Shown here: piece by piece, positions 7,347 through 16,016 of the stretch | Position numbering within the stretch: the stretch's first letter is position 1 | Layout: every line of letters starts with the position of its first letter | Source of the DNA: 2-02-FULL-55-14 sp964534125 | GTDB taxonomy: Bacteria; Bacteroidota; Ignavibacteria; UBA10030 | Length of the DNA: 64,000 nt | Reading direction: 5' to 3' | Assembly (NCBI GenBank): GCA_964534125.1 | Contig: CAZHOJ010000010.1 | Span: forward strand, 1 to 64,000 | Program-made: the position numbers and the translations under genes | The notes under the pieces: model-generated | Databases searched by the model: none | Told to the model about the DNA's origin: nothing | The model's input: the letters and a program-made list of their open reading frames with translations, nothing else

Positions 7347-10223
7347 ATGAGAACCATCTTCTACTGTTTTGTAGCGGTCCTCGCCCTCCTCGTCGTTGTT
7401 GCTGAACCTGTGCAGGCACAACTTGCTGGCAAGATCGTTGTGCTCGGTATTACGGACAGGGCCAAAGCAGCGAACGGAGGACAACCGACGCATGGCATCA
7501 CCAACGTCGGTATCGGTGCAAGGATCGTACTCAAAGCCGTCGTGGTCGAAGGCGTTGCTGATTACGACTATCGCGACGGCTATCTGCTGAACACCACTTC
7601 GGCGACATGGACATTCACCTCGAAGCCGGGAACATCGACGCTCACCGATGCCAGCATCATGGACACGGTGACCAGCGGGACGGCGAAGAAGGTCGTGTAC
7701 TTCGTTCCCGATGTGGTCGGAACATACGTTGTCAGCATGACAGCGAATGCCGACAGTGCCGGCACGGCGAAGGGGACAACCTCCGCTCAGACCGTCACGA
7801 TCACGGCGGCGAAGTTCGTCGGCGTCGGTGCATTCCGCACCTCGACCGGCGACTATTCGCCCTTCAACTGCGCACCGTGCCATAACCAGAACGGCGGCCA
7901 GTTCGCGGGATTCAAGACGACCAATCACCAGGTCGCAGTGACGAACCGCATCAACGAGGTAGGCGGACATTTTGCGGACTATTGCATGCGCTGTCATACA
8001 GCCAGCACGGCCGGCTTCGGCGTGAACGATGGCTATGACGAGTTTGCTACGCCGATGGGCTTCCACATTCCGCACAATGGCACCGGCGTATGGGATTCGC
8101 TTCTTACTGTCGCTGATACGAATGCCGCTCATGGCAACGATTCGCTCCTCACGCTGTTGGGCATTATGGGTATCCAGTGCGAAAGCTGCCACGGTCCGGC
8201 GGGCGAGCATGTGAAGACCGGGAACCCTGCCCTCATGGGCAAGAAGCATTCGTCCGACCCGTGCGCACCATGCCACGCCTCGAGCGACCGGCATCCGAAG
8301 GGATATTCGTGGGAGTATTCGCGCCACTCGATCGCGAACCATGAGATCCCGGATGCGATGAACCACATGAACCGCACAGGCGGATCCTGCGGTATGTGCC
8401 ACACGGGACAGGGCTTCGTCGAGGAGATGATAGGCGCAAAGACGTACCCGAAGAAGACCTACACCGGCGGCACGATATACGCGGACGTCGAGGGGATTGG
8501 CTGCGTGTCATGCCACGACCCGCACGACAACACCGGCATGGAACATCAACTGTATCGCAAGACCGTTGCTGATGCATGCACGGGCTGTCACACGACACGC
8601 GTCAGCGGCAGCCGCGGCCTGCACCACTCGCATCAGGGACAGGTCCTGCAGGGCGTCAACGTTCCTCCGATGTCCCTCGAGAACCAGTTCTTCGGTGGCG
8701 TTGGGAATTTCTCCGGCTGGCAGATCCCAGGCTACAAGTTCTCGAACTCCGCACACAGCGAGATCGAGGAGCGTTGCGTGAAGTGCCACATGGCGCCGAC
8801 ACCCGATTTCGACCCCACGTTCGTCAGTCCTGACACACTTCTGAACAAGGTCGGCGGACACACGTGGAAGATCTCCTGGACCGACGTCAACGGAACGTGG
8901 GTCAACAACATGGGCTGCTCGGGCGCCGAAGGCTGCCATGGCGGCACGGTTGCTGACGTGACCGCATTCGTCGAGGTATCCAAGGAACATGTCCAGGTCC
9001 TCCTGGATTCCATCAAGGCGAACCTGCCTCTTAACTCGCCGACGGCCAGCCTCCTCCCGGGTGAGCCGAAGGTGTGGTCATTGGCATCGAATAATCTGAC
9101 GCCCGTCCAGGCAGCCGCTTCGTACAACTACTACTTCGTCACAAACGACGGAAGCGGTGGTGTCCACAATCCCGGCTACGTGCGCCAGCTTCTCGAAGCA
9201 TCGTACGAGCAGCTGAAGCTCGGCAATGGTGCGGCTGAGATCGCTTCGGTGAAAGACGTTCCTGGCGACCAGGGCAAGCGTGTCCAGGTGGTGTGGAACA
9301 AGTTCCCGGCCGAAGCAGCATCTTACAACCGCGTCGCGAACTACGGCGTGTGGCGTGAGGACCCGCAGATCGGCACGAAGGTCATCCCGGTGAAGAGCTA
9401 CACCGAGATGTTCCAGACCGGCGAAGTCGGCCAGCAGTATTCGGTCAGCGGGCTGGTATGGACATATGTCGCAGCGGTCCCGGCGTCCAATTTCGCGATG
9501 TATTCCTACATCGCAGAGACGCTGAAGGATTCCTCGGCAGCAGGAGCAGGCACGGTCAGCTTCAAGATCGTCGGCTACGCGAAGGACAACGCTGCGGTCT
9601 ATGCCTCGCAGCCGTTCACAGGCTATTCGGTGGACAACCTCCCGCCGCTGCGCGTGGTGGAGACCTCCATCAACGTCGGCACCAATGGTGCGACGCTGAC
9701 CTGGAAGCCGAATCCTGAGGACCAGGACATCGCGAAGTACCTCATCTACCGCGGGACCACGAAGACCTTCACGCCCGGCGCACCGCTGGCGGAAGTGACG
9801 GCCCGCACGTATCTGGACGCCGCGGCCTCCTCCGGAACGGCATCCTACTACCAGATCCGCAGCGTGGACCATGCCGGGAACCTCGGCGCACTCCTCGATG
9901 TGCCATTGGCAACGATGACCGTCGAGCAGCTCGAGGGTCTGCCGACAGCGTATGCTCTCGGTCAGAACTACCCGAACCCGTTCAACCCGAGCACGACGAT
10001 CAACTTCTCGCTGCCCGAGGCCGGAACGGTCGTTCTGTCGGTCTACACCATCTCCGGTGAGCTTGTGAACACGATCGCGCAGGGTGAGTTCCCTGCCGGC
10101 AACTTCAAGGTCACCTGGAATGCCACCGACAGCAGAGGAGCACAGGTCGCCAGCGGCATGTACATCTACCGCCTGCAGTCCGGCACCTTCTCCTCCGTGA
10201 AGAAGATGATCATGCTGAAGTAA
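7347..10223 (+). CDS. Secreted multihaem c-type cytochrome with type IX sorting tail
   Basis: A 958-residue exported protein. After a signal peptide and an Ig-like stretch (about 25-165), the region of about 175-530 carries eight CXXCH haem sites (CAPCH twice, CMRCH, CESCH, CGMCH, CVSCH, CTGCH, CVKCH) plus one CX4CH site (CSGAEGCH), so up to nine haems. Fibronectin-like segments follow, and the last ~90 residues are a type A sorting domain beginning NYPNPFNPSTTINFSLPEAG and ending in a basic strand. The family role is extracellular or surface electron transfer; the electron donor or acceptor cannot be told. The start is the ATG at 7347, just after AGGAGG; an upstream in-frame TTG at 7302 has no such site. 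A hairpin with a T-run follows the stop. Confidence 0.88.
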   Translation: MRTIFYCFVAVLALLVVVAEPVQAQLAGKIVVLGITDRAKAANGGQPTHGITNVGIGARIVLKAVVVEGVADYDYRDGYLLNTTSATWTFTSKPGTSTLTDASIMDTVTSGTAKKVVYFVPDVVGTYVVSMTANADSAGTAKGTTSAQTVTITAAKFVGVGAFRTSTGDYSPFNCAPCHNQNGGQFAGFKTTNHQVAVTNRINEVGGHFADYCMRCHTASTAGFGVNDGYDEFATPMGFHIPHNGTGVWDSLLTVADTNAAHGNDSLLTLLGIMGIQCESCHGPAGEHVKTGNPALMGKKHSSDPCAPCHASSDRHPKGYSWEYSRHSIANHEIPDAMNHMNRTGGSCGMCHTGQGFVEEMIGAKTYPKKTYTGGTIYADVEGIGCVSCHDPHDNTGMEHQLYRKTVADACTGCHTTRVSGSRGLHHSHQGQVLQGVNVPPMSLENQFFGGVGNFSGWQIPGYKFSNSAHSEIEERCVKCHMAPTPDFDPTFVSPDTLLNKVGGHTWKISWTDVNGTWVNNMGCSGAEGCHGGTVADVTAFVEVSKEHVQVLLDSIKANLPLNSPTASLLPGEPKVWSLASNNLTPVQAAASYNYYFVTNDGSGGVHNPGYVRQLLEASYEQLKLGNGAAEIASVKDVPGDQGKRVQVVWNKFPAEAASYNRVANYGVWREDPQIGTKVIPVKSYTEMFQTGEVGQQYSVSGLVWTYVAAVPASNFAMYSYIAETLKDSSAAGAGTVSFKIVGYAKDNAAVYASQPFTGYSVDNLPPLRVVETSINVGTNGATLTWKPNPEDQDIAKYLIYRGTTKTFTPGAPLAEVTARTYLDAAASSGTASYYQIRSVDHAGNLGALLDVPLATMTVEQLEGLPTAYALGQNYPNPFNPSTTINFSLPEAGTVVLSVYTISGELVNTIAQGEFPAGNFKVTWNATDSRGAQVASGMYIYRLQSGTFSSVKKMIMLK

Positions 10224-10251
10224 GCCTGATCTACCAAGCTGTACATGGAAG

Positions 10252-10282
10252 ACCCCGTCAGGGATATCCCCGGCGGGGTTTT
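10252..10282 (+). terminator. Intrinsic terminator of the cytochrome gene
   Basis: ACCCCG (10252-10257) pairs with CGGGGT (10274-10279), around an inner GGGATATCCC palindrome, followed by a short T-run. It lies 29 bp past the stop codon. Confidence 0.7.
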
Positions 10283-10285
10283 CCA

Positions 10286-10313
10286 TTTTGTCTTTGGTAT
10301 TTGGTCTTTGTCC
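10286..10313 (+). repeat. Heptamer array left of the second four-helix-bundle gene
   Basis: Plus-strand units TTTTGTC, TTTGGTA, TTTGGTC, TTTGTCC. The first 13 bases (10286-10298) are an exact inverted copy of 10828-10840. Confidence 0.75.
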
Positions 10314-10324
10314 CCCCGCGCTCC

Positions 10325-10672
10325 TTACACCCCAAATTTCCTCAGTATGCCTGTCAGGATCGACGAAAGTTCTCCCGCTTCGTTCTCCAATCTGAGCCGT
10401 TCGGTCTCATCTCCTCCGCAATCCCGCAAGAGCCTGAGGAAAAGGCGTGACTCCTTGCACTCTCTGCGAGAGATCCCAAAGCGATGGATCTTTTCTTTTC
10501 TCGTGAGGGCCTCGTTTCCCTCAAGATAGTTTGCTGCTGCAGAGCTTGAGGAACGAAGCAGTTGGTTTCCATACACCACCTTTTCCCGACACTCCGGCAC
10601 TGTCCGCACGAACAATTGTATTCCTTTGGCATACCGTTCAAGGCGGTCTTCAAGCTCGTAGTGTCCTGCCAT
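10325..10672 (-). CDS. Four-helix-bundle protein (S23/IVP family)
   Basis: A 115-residue all-helical protein of the same family as the gene at 1173. Typical family segments are the YELEDRLERYAKGI start, the RSSSSAAANYLEGNEA turn and the RFGISRRECKESRLFLRLL helix. The ATG at 10672 is preferred because GAGGGGGG precedes it closely; in-frame ATGs further out (to 10756) lack a ribosome site. Function unknown. It stands alone, between inverted heptamer arrays, and is read towards the cytochrome gene, from which it is separated by a terminator. Confidence 0.88.
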   Translation of the reverse strand: MAGHYELEDRLERYAKGIQLFVRTVPECREKVVYGNQLLRSSSSAAANYLEGNEALTRKEKIHRFGISRRECKESRLFLRLLRDCGGDETERLRLENEAGELSSILTGILRKFGV

Positions 10673-10822
10673 TCCCCCCTCACTCAATTGATCATTCAGC
10701 GTCCTCATAATATCCAACGGCTCCATTTGGAGCAAGTCAGGACCAACATGAAACACTGACTCAGTGTATCACTCAGCCTGGCGTTTCACACCCGACACTA
10801 CATCGCTTGAGACGAGGAGGCT

Positions 10823-10843
10823 AAAAGACCAAAGACAAAAAGG
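10823..10843 (+). repeat. Heptamer array right of the second four-helix-bundle gene
   Basis: Units AAAAGAC, CAAAGAC, AAAAAGG on the plus strand. Bases 10828-10840 are the exact inverted match of 10286-10298, so the pair brackets the four-helix-bundle gene. Confidence 0.7.
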
Positions 10844-10851
10844 GGCGATCC

Positions 10852-10881
10852 AAAAAAAAATCCCCAGCTCTTCACCGGGGA
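10852..10881 (-). terminator. Intrinsic terminator of the sdh operon
   Basis: On the minus strand, TCCCC and GGGGA arms (10877-10881 and 10861-10865) are followed by a run of nine T. It lies about 35 bp beyond the sdhB stop codon. Confidence 0.85.
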
Positions 10882-10891
10882 CTCTTTGCAT

Positions 10892-10926
10892 CTGACGACT
10901 GTCGACTGACTACTGTCTACTGCTCT
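10892..10926 (-). repeat. Heptamer array at the sdhB stop codon
   Basis: Minus-strand units AGAGCAG, TAGACAG, TAGTCAG, TCGACAG, TCGTCAG. The sdhB stop (10917-10919) is the TAG that opens the second unit, the same phasing as at the obg and TPR stops. Confidence 0.85.
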
Positions 10927-11669
10927 TCCGCTACCACTTTCGCCCTGATGAACTCCCGGTTCAATCTGGCGATATGCACCACCGAGATCTCCTTCGGGCA
11001 TTCCGCCTCGCAGGCGTAGTTGTTCGAGCAGTTGCCGAATCCTTCTTTGTCCATCTGTGCCACCATGTTGGAGACCCGCTCGCTCCGCTCGACGGCCCCC
11101 TGGGGGAGCAAGGCAAGCTGCGAGACCTTCGCCGAGACGAACAGCATTGCGGAGGAGTTCGGACAGGCCGCCACGCATGCTCCGCATCCGATGCACGAGG
11201 CGGCATCCATCGCCTCCTCGGCTACGGGCTTGGGGATGGGAATTGCGTTGCCATCCGGCACGCCACCCGTCTTGGCCGACGTGTATCCCCCCGCCTGCAT
11301 GATGCGCTCGAACGACCGCCGGTCCACCATCAGGTCCTTGATGACCGGGAACGGCTCAGCCCGCCAGGGCTCCAGGACGATGATGTCCCCGTCCTTGAAG
11401 CTGCGCATGTGAAGCTGGCAGGTGGCGATCCCCTTCCCGGGTCCGTGTGCACGGCCATTGATCATCATGCCGCACGACCCGCAGATGCCCTCGCGGCAGT
11501 CGTGATCGAACACGATCGGCTCGATGTTTTCTTTCACAAGCTTCGTGTTCACGACATCGAGCATCTCCAGGAACGACATATCAGGCGATACGTCGTCCGC
11601 GATGTATGTCTCGAACCGACCCCGTGCGTCCTTGTTCTGCTGTCTCCAGACCTTCAGCGTGATCTTCAT
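10917..11669 (-). CDS. sdhB: Succinate dehydrogenase/fumarate reductase iron-sulfur subunit
   Basis: A 250-residue electron-transfer subunit of complex II, passing electrons from the flavin subunit to the quinone/haem b subunit. The plant-type [2Fe-2S] motif is seen in CREGICGSCGMM with a further Cys in ATCQLHMR. The [4Fe-4S] motif is CIGCGACVAACP, and the [3Fe-4S] cluster is ligated by Cys in GNCSNNYACEAECPKEI. It is the last gene of sdhCAB, 127 bp after sdhA, the gap holding an inverted decamer repeat. The C-terminal codons run into a heptamer array. Succinate oxidation versus fumarate reduction cannot be decided from this subunit. Confidence 0.96.
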   Translation of the reverse strand: MKITLKVWRQQNKDARGRFETYIADDVSPDMSFLEMLDVVNTKLVKENIEPIVFDHDCREGICGSCGMMINGRAHGPGKGIATCQLHMRSFKDGDIIVLEPWRAEPFPVIKDLMVDRRSFERIMQAGGYTSAKTGGVPDGNAIPIPKPVAEEAMDAASCIGCGACVAACPNSSAMLFVSAKVSQLALLPQGAVERSERVSNMVAQMDKEGFGNCSNNYACEAECPKEISVVHIARLNREFIRAKVVAEEQ

Positions 11670-11699
11670 AGACCGGCACTCCTGGATTGTCTAGGCGAA

Positions 11700-11790
11700 C
11701 TCTCGCCAGGATCACCAAGGGCGTAAAGCTGAGGCGGGTGATTCACACTCTCCCTCCGTCCCCTTGCGTTCCTGGCACCCTTGGCGAGAG
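11700..11790. repeat. Inverted decamer repeats between sdhA and sdhB
   Basis: 11700-11728 (plus: CTCTCGCCAG, GATCACCAAG, GGCGTAAAG) and 11762-11790 (minus: CTCTCGCCAA, GGGTGCCAGG, AACGCAAGG) are imperfect inverted copies, each built from units of about 10 bp. The same family occurs at 18496-18592. It may fold in the sdh mRNA. Confidence 0.65.
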
Positions 11791-11796
11791 GCGTCG

Positions 11797-13710
11797 CTAT
11801 TTATAGCTTCTCTGTGATGGTTTCGCGTACTCGAACTTCAGCGGTTCCTTGTGCAGCTTCGGTGCCGCTTTCTCCCCCTTGTATTCCCACGTCGCCACAT
11901 AGGTGAACGTCTTGTCGTTCCGCTTCGCTTCACCTTCGGGTGTCTGATGCTCCTCCCGGAAGTGGCCTCCGCACGATTCCTCGCGATGAAGGGCATCCAG
12001 AGCCATCAGCTCGCCCAGCTCCATGAAATCGGCGACACGTCCCGCCTTCTCGAGCTCGGTGTTCATGTCGCTGGCCGCGCCCGTGATCTTCACATCCTTC
12101 CAGAAGCGCGCACGAAGCTTCGGGATCTCGGCGAGCGCTTTCTTCAGCCCCGCTTTGTTCCGTGCCATGCCGACGTTGTCCCACATGATGGCGCCGAGCT
12201 CACGATGGAACTCGTCGACCGTCGTGGTGCCGTTCGCACCCATCAGCTTGTCGACGCGCGATTGCACCTCTTTCGTCACCGCACCGAACTCCTTGTGGTC
12301 CGTGGCAACCTTCGCGAACGAGGTGGACGCAAGGTAATCGCCGATGGTGTACGGCAGGATGAAGTAGCCGTCCGCAAGGCCCTGCATCAGAGCGCTGGCA
12401 CCCAGACGGTTCGCACCGTGGTCGGAAAAGTTCGCTTCGCCGATGACGTACAATCCCGGAATGGTGCTCATCAGGTTGTAATCGACCCAGAGCCCGCCCA
12501 TTGTATAGTGCACCGCCGGATAGATGCGCATCGGCGTCTCGTAGGGATTCTCGGCTGTGATCTGCTTGTACATGTCGAAGAGGTTCCCATACTTCTCCGC
12601 AACGACGTTCTTGCCGAGCCGGTTGATAGCGTCCGCAAAGTCGAGGTAGACCGCGAGCCCCGTGGGGCCGACACCGTGCCCCTTGTCGCACATCTCCTTG
12701 GCGCGGCGCGACGCGACGTCGCGGGGGACAAGGTTTCCGAAGGAGGGATAGATGCGCTCGAGGTAGTAGTCCCGCTCGTTCTCCGGAATGTCCTCCGGAC
12801 GGCGCTTGTCACCCGCCTTCTTCGGCACCCACACGCGTCCGTCGTTCCGCAGGCTTTCGCTCATCAGGGTCAGCTTGGACTGGTAATGGCCGCTCTGCGG
12901 GATGCATGTCGGATGGATCTGCGTGAAACAGGGATTCCCGAAGGCCGCTCCTCTTTTATAGGCGCGCCACGAGGCCGTCGCGTTGCATGCTTTGGCGTTG
13001 GTGGACAGGAAGAAGACGTTCCCGTAGCCCCCGGTGGCCAGCACGACCGCATTGGCCGTGTACGACTCCAGCGCCCCCGACACCATGTTCCGCACAACGA
13101 TACCCCTCGCCTGCCCGTCCACGACCACCAGGTCCAGCATCTCCCGCCGCTCATACATCTTTACCTTGCCCGTCTTGATCTGGCGCGACAGGGCGGAATA
13201 TGCGCCCAGAAGGAGCTGCTGCCCCGTCTGACCGCGCGCGTAGAAGGTCCTGGACACCTGGGCGCCGCCAAAGGACCGGTTGTCGAGATAGCCGGAATAG
13301 TCCCTCGCGAACGGCACGCCCTGAGCGACGCACTGGTCGATGATGGCCCCCGACACCTCCGCGAGCCTGTAGACATTCGCCTCACGGGCTCGATAATCCC
13401 CGCCCTTAACGGTGTCGTAGAACAGCCTGTAGACGCTGTCGCCGTCATTGGCGTAGTTCTTCGGGGCGTTGATCCCCCCCTGCGCGGCGATGCTGTGCGC
13501 ACGGCGGGGTGATTCGTGGTACGAGAAGACCTGTACATCGTACCCCAGCTCGGCCAGCGATGCCGCGGCAGAGGCGCCGGCAAGGCCTGTACCAACGACG
13601 ATGACAGAGTACTTACGCTTGTTGGCAGGATTGACAAGCTTCAGATTGAAGCGGTGGGTGGACCATTTCTCCTGGATCGGGCCGGACGGTATCTTTGAGT
13701 CGAGCTTCAT
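11797..13710 (-). CDS. sdhA: Succinate dehydrogenase/fumarate reductase flavoprotein subunit
   Basis: A 637-residue catalytic subunit of complex II. The FAD-binding dinucleotide fold is seen at VVGTGLAGASAAASLAELGY. The covalent-flavin histidine lies in RAHSIAAQGGINA. Substrate-site segments include the HPTCIP loop, the TMGGLWVDYN region, the GEANFSDHGANRLGASAL segment and the Arg in REESCGGHFREE. This length and the partner b558-type SdhC fit the Bacteroidota/Chlorobi/epsilon-type enzyme, in which menaquinone is the usual quinone. The start overlaps the sdhC stop by four bases, indicating translational coupling. Confidence 0.97.
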   Translation of the reverse strand: MKLDSKIPSGPIQEKWSTHRFNLKLVNPANKRKYSVIVVGTGLAGASAAASLAELGYDVQVFSYHESPRRAHSIAAQGGINAPKNYANDGDSVYRLFYDTVKGGDYRAREANVYRLAEVSGAIIDQCVAQGVPFARDYSGYLDNRSFGGAQVSRTFYARGQTGQQLLLGAYSALSRQIKTGKVKMYERREMLDLVVVDGQARGIVVRNMVSGALESYTANAVVLATGGYGNVFFLSTNAKACNATASWRAYKRGAAFGNPCFTQIHPTCIPQSGHYQSKLTLMSESLRNDGRVWVPKKAGDKRRPEDIPENERDYYLERIYPSFGNLVPRDVASRRAKEMCDKGHGVGPTGLAVYLDFADAINRLGKNVVAEKYGNLFDMYKQITAENPYETPMRIYPAVHYTMGGLWVDYNLMSTIPGLYVIGEANFSDHGANRLGASALMQGLADGYFILPYTIGDYLASTSFAKVATDHKEFGAVTKEVQSRVDKLMGANGTTTVDEFHRELGAIMWDNVGMARNKAGLKKALAEIPKLRARFWKDVKITGAASDMNTELEKAGRVADFMELGELMALDALHREESCGGHFREEHQTPEGEAKRNDKTFTYVATWEYKGEKAAPKLHKEPLKFEYAKPSQRSYK

Positions 13711-14399
13711 GGCTGCACCCCCATCGCCATCGCAGACATGGCGGCATTATCGAAGAAGTAGAAGTAGATGGGAATGATGGTGAATCCGAGCGGGATGATA
13801 AGCCAGAAGATGATCCCGAAGAGATCGATGAGACCGGTGAATTTCTTGTTGCGGAGCCCGAGCGTCTGCATGCCTGCCTGGAATCCGTGGCGCAGATGAT
13901 AGGCCAGAAGGATGAGCGCGAGGACATAGAAGACGACGTACGCGCCGTTCGAGAATGCCTCCCGGACGATCAGATATCCCGATGGATGCTCCTCTCCAAG
14001 CCGGATCGGCACGAAGAACGTCTGCATGTGGACGACGAGGAAGATGAAGATGAAGCTCCCCGTGACCATCGTGATCCTCGACCAAAGCGGCGCATTGTCC
14101 TTCAGCCTGTATCTGCTGTACTTCTCCGGCCGTGCGGCCTTGTTCTCCCGCCACACGATGAAGGCGCTGACCGCATGCCAAACGATGCTGAGGAAGAGAA
14201 AGATCTCGATGAACCGGATGACCGGATTGCCCACCATGAACGCGGAAAAGGCATCATAGGTGGCGCCGCCGTCCCCTTTCAGCAGGAGAAGGTTGCCCAC
14301 GAGATGTTCGACCAGGAAGAAGCACAGGAAGAGCCCCGTCAGGCTCATCGTGATCTTTTTCCCGATGGACGACTGGAGGAATGCTACGATTCGGCTCAT
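13707..14399 (-). CDS. sdhC: Succinate dehydrogenase cytochrome b558 subunit
   Basis: A 230-residue membrane anchor with five hydrophobic segments that binds haem b and quinone. Histidines likely to ligand haem sit in membrane segments such as LCFFLVEHLVGN, LFLSIVWHAVSAF, FIFLVVHMQTFF and ILLAYHLRHGFQ. The single larger subunit, without a separate sdhD, matches the B-type complex II. It is the first gene of sdhCAB; its stop overlaps the sdhA start (ATGA). The 147-bp gap upstream, before ftsX, must hold the operon promoter, but I cannot assign boxes with confidence. Confidence 0.93.
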   Translation of the reverse strand: MSRIVAFLQSSIGKKITMSLTGLFLCFFLVEHLVGNLLLLKGDGGATYDAFSAFMVGNPVIRFIEIFLFLSIVWHAVSAFIVWRENKAARPEKYSRYRLKDNAPLWSRITMVTGSFIFIFLVVHMQTFFVPIRLGEEHPSGYLIVREAFSNGAYVVFYVLALILLAYHLRHGFQAGMQTLGLRNKKFTGLIDLFGIIFWLIIPLGFTIIPIYFYFFDNAAMSAMAMGVQP

Positions 14400-14546
14400 A
14401 AGGATGTGCTGGAGATGTGTCTGGAAAGGGGACTGTGTGGTGAGGCATTGTAGGAACCGATTGATGAAAATGCAACACGGGCGGCGGCGCCTGCCGCGCA
14501 GAGGAAAGAGAAGAGATGGGACCAGCAGAAAAGAATACGTCCGGCG

Positions 14547-15425
14547 TCAGGCCGTCACACTCTCGCCGATGAACCGGCGGATGGAAAGCATGCTCCCGAA
14601 AAGTCCGAGGAATGCGCCGGCCACCACGACGATGGCGTATGCGTACATCTCCACCTCGACAAATTCCTGAAGTTGAGAAGAGAGCCATTGACCGAGGTAG
14701 TGGAAGACACCATAGACGATGCCTGCGGCGAGCGCACCGCCGAGGATGCCCTGGACAAGCCCCTCGAGCAGAAAGGGAAAGCGGATGAAGGACCGTGTCG
14801 CCCCGATGAGCTTCATGGTCTGGATGATCTTGCGCTTCGAGTAGATGGCGAGCCGGATGGTGTTTGCGACGAGGAAGATGGATGCGACGAGAATGAAGAA
14901 CCCGACGCCGAGAGAGATGGCCAGGAACGTCTGCACCTTTTTGTCCAGCATCTCCAGCAGGTCACGACGGAAGGTAACCTCCTCGACCGGGGCGAATGTC
15001 GCGATCGTATCCGCAATCGCCGAGGCGGCGCCGACGCCGCGATACTCAGGCTCGAGCGTGATCCGGAACGACGCAGGGAGCGGATTGAATGCAAGCACTC
15101 TGTTGATATCCTCCCCGAACTCTTCCCGGAAGATCTGCGCGGCCTCGTCTTTCGAAATGAACCGCGTGGCCTGGACACCATCGAGCGCCTCGATGAAGGT
15201 CCTGAGGGAATCGATATCGTCATCAGCCGTCCCTTCGACCAGGAAGGCCTCCATTTCGACCCTGTTCCTGATGTTCTCGACGATGCTGTTTGCGTTGAGG
15301 AAAAGGATGGAAAAGAGGCTCAGCAGAAGGAGAGAGACGGTGATGGTGAACACCGCAGCGGACATCGCCAGTTTGGCCCGTTTGAAGCCTGAAAAACCTT
15401 CGCGAATGAGATATCCGATGGCCAT
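14547..15425 (-). CDS. ftsX: Cell division protein FtsX
   Basis: A 292-residue ABC-type permease of the FtsEX complex that controls peptidoglycan hydrolases at the septum. An N-terminal membrane segment (about 20-45) is followed by a large periplasmic loop containing the FISKDEAAQIFREEFG and NPLPASFRI family motifs. Three membrane segments of the FtsX/MacB type follow, including ILVASIFLVANTIRLAIYSKR and MKLIGATRSFIRFPFLLEG. The ATPase partner ftsE is not next to it and is not seen in the window. The next gene upstream is a small lipoprotein. Confidence 0.93.
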   Translation of the reverse strand: MAIGYLIREGFSGFKRAKLAMSAAVFTITVSLLLLSLFSILFLNANSIVENIRNRVEMEAFLVEGTADDDIDSLRTFIEALDGVQATRFISKDEAAQIFREEFGEDINRVLAFNPLPASFRITLEPEYRGVGAASAIADTIATFAPVEEVTFRRDLLEMLDKKVQTFLAISLGVGFFILVASIFLVANTIRLAIYSKRKIIQTMKLIGATRSFIRFPFLLEGLVQGILGGALAAGIVYGVFHYLGQWLSSQLQEFVEVEMYAYAIVVVAGAFLGLFGSMLSIRRFIGESVTA

Positions 15426-15500
15426 GATGCCCGTCTGTTCAGAATGTGGTGGTGCGGATGCTGCAAGATACAGAGACCTTCCGCACCGTTCAAGGAACGG

Positions 15501-16016
15501 TCAGAAGTTGGACTCGTCCCTCCACCGGACGATCTGCCATGGCGCGTCCGCCGACCCCCGGACCATCGTCATGGTGACATACCCGTCAGCCCGTTCGATG
15601 TCGCTCGGATTGTACGTCACCGTCAGATTGAAGTTCCTGCTGACAGTAGCGAACACGGCGGCAGAATCGATCGATTGAGAGAGCACGTTGTTCCACACAA
15701 GCTCCAGCTGCTGCACATTCTCGAAGAGTGCACGCGTGATGCGCATCTCCTCGTCCCTGTTCCACGTGATATCGGCGCCGATGTCGTAGTCACGGTACGT
15801 GAACTGGAACTCGTCGTCGAGGGCCTGGCCGAAGATGGTCGTGTCCCGGAAGGTATAGGCGTATGCGATGTTCTGAAAGACCCCCTCGAGCGTCGTCAGA
15901 TCACCCAGCAGCGACCCCGGCCCCGTTGGAGAATCGTCAAGCCCCGGTGCGAACGGATTACACGCCCCGGCCCCCAGCATCAGCACGACGAGCGTCGACG
16001 TGAGCACGGGTCTCAT
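15501..16016 (-). CDS. Small lipoprotein, function unknown
   Basis: About 171 residues starting at the internal ATG at 16016, which overlaps the stop of the preceding gene by four bases. The N-terminus is a lipoprotein signal (VVLMLGAGAC, lipid-anchored Cys at about position 19). The mature part is a compact alpha/beta domain with the pattern of NTF2-like folds: a helical start, then strands such as DDEFQFTYRDYD and a closing APWQIVRWRDE. It resembles the neighbouring lipoprotein in overall layout (same WxIxRW ending), suggesting old duplication. No catalytic residues can be assigned. Confidence 0.75.
   Translation of the reverse strand: MRPVLTSTLVVLMLGAGACNPFAPGLDDSPTGPGSLLGDLTTLEGVFQNIAYAYTFRDTTIFGQALDDEFQFTYRDYDIGADITWNRDEEMRITRALFENVQQLELVWNNVLSQSIDSAAVFATVSRNFNLTVTYNPSDIERADGYVTMTMVRGSADAPWQIVRWRDESNF

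Noticed and set aside
11851..13512. 553-codon plus-strand ORF over sdhA
   Set aside because: Pure antisense shadow of sdhA; composition (Arg/His/Leu rich) is typical of a reverse frame.
14547..15425. Missing ftsE as a sign of a broken FtsEX system
   Set aside because: ftsE and ftsX are often unlinked in this lineage; the FtsX protein itself is intact.
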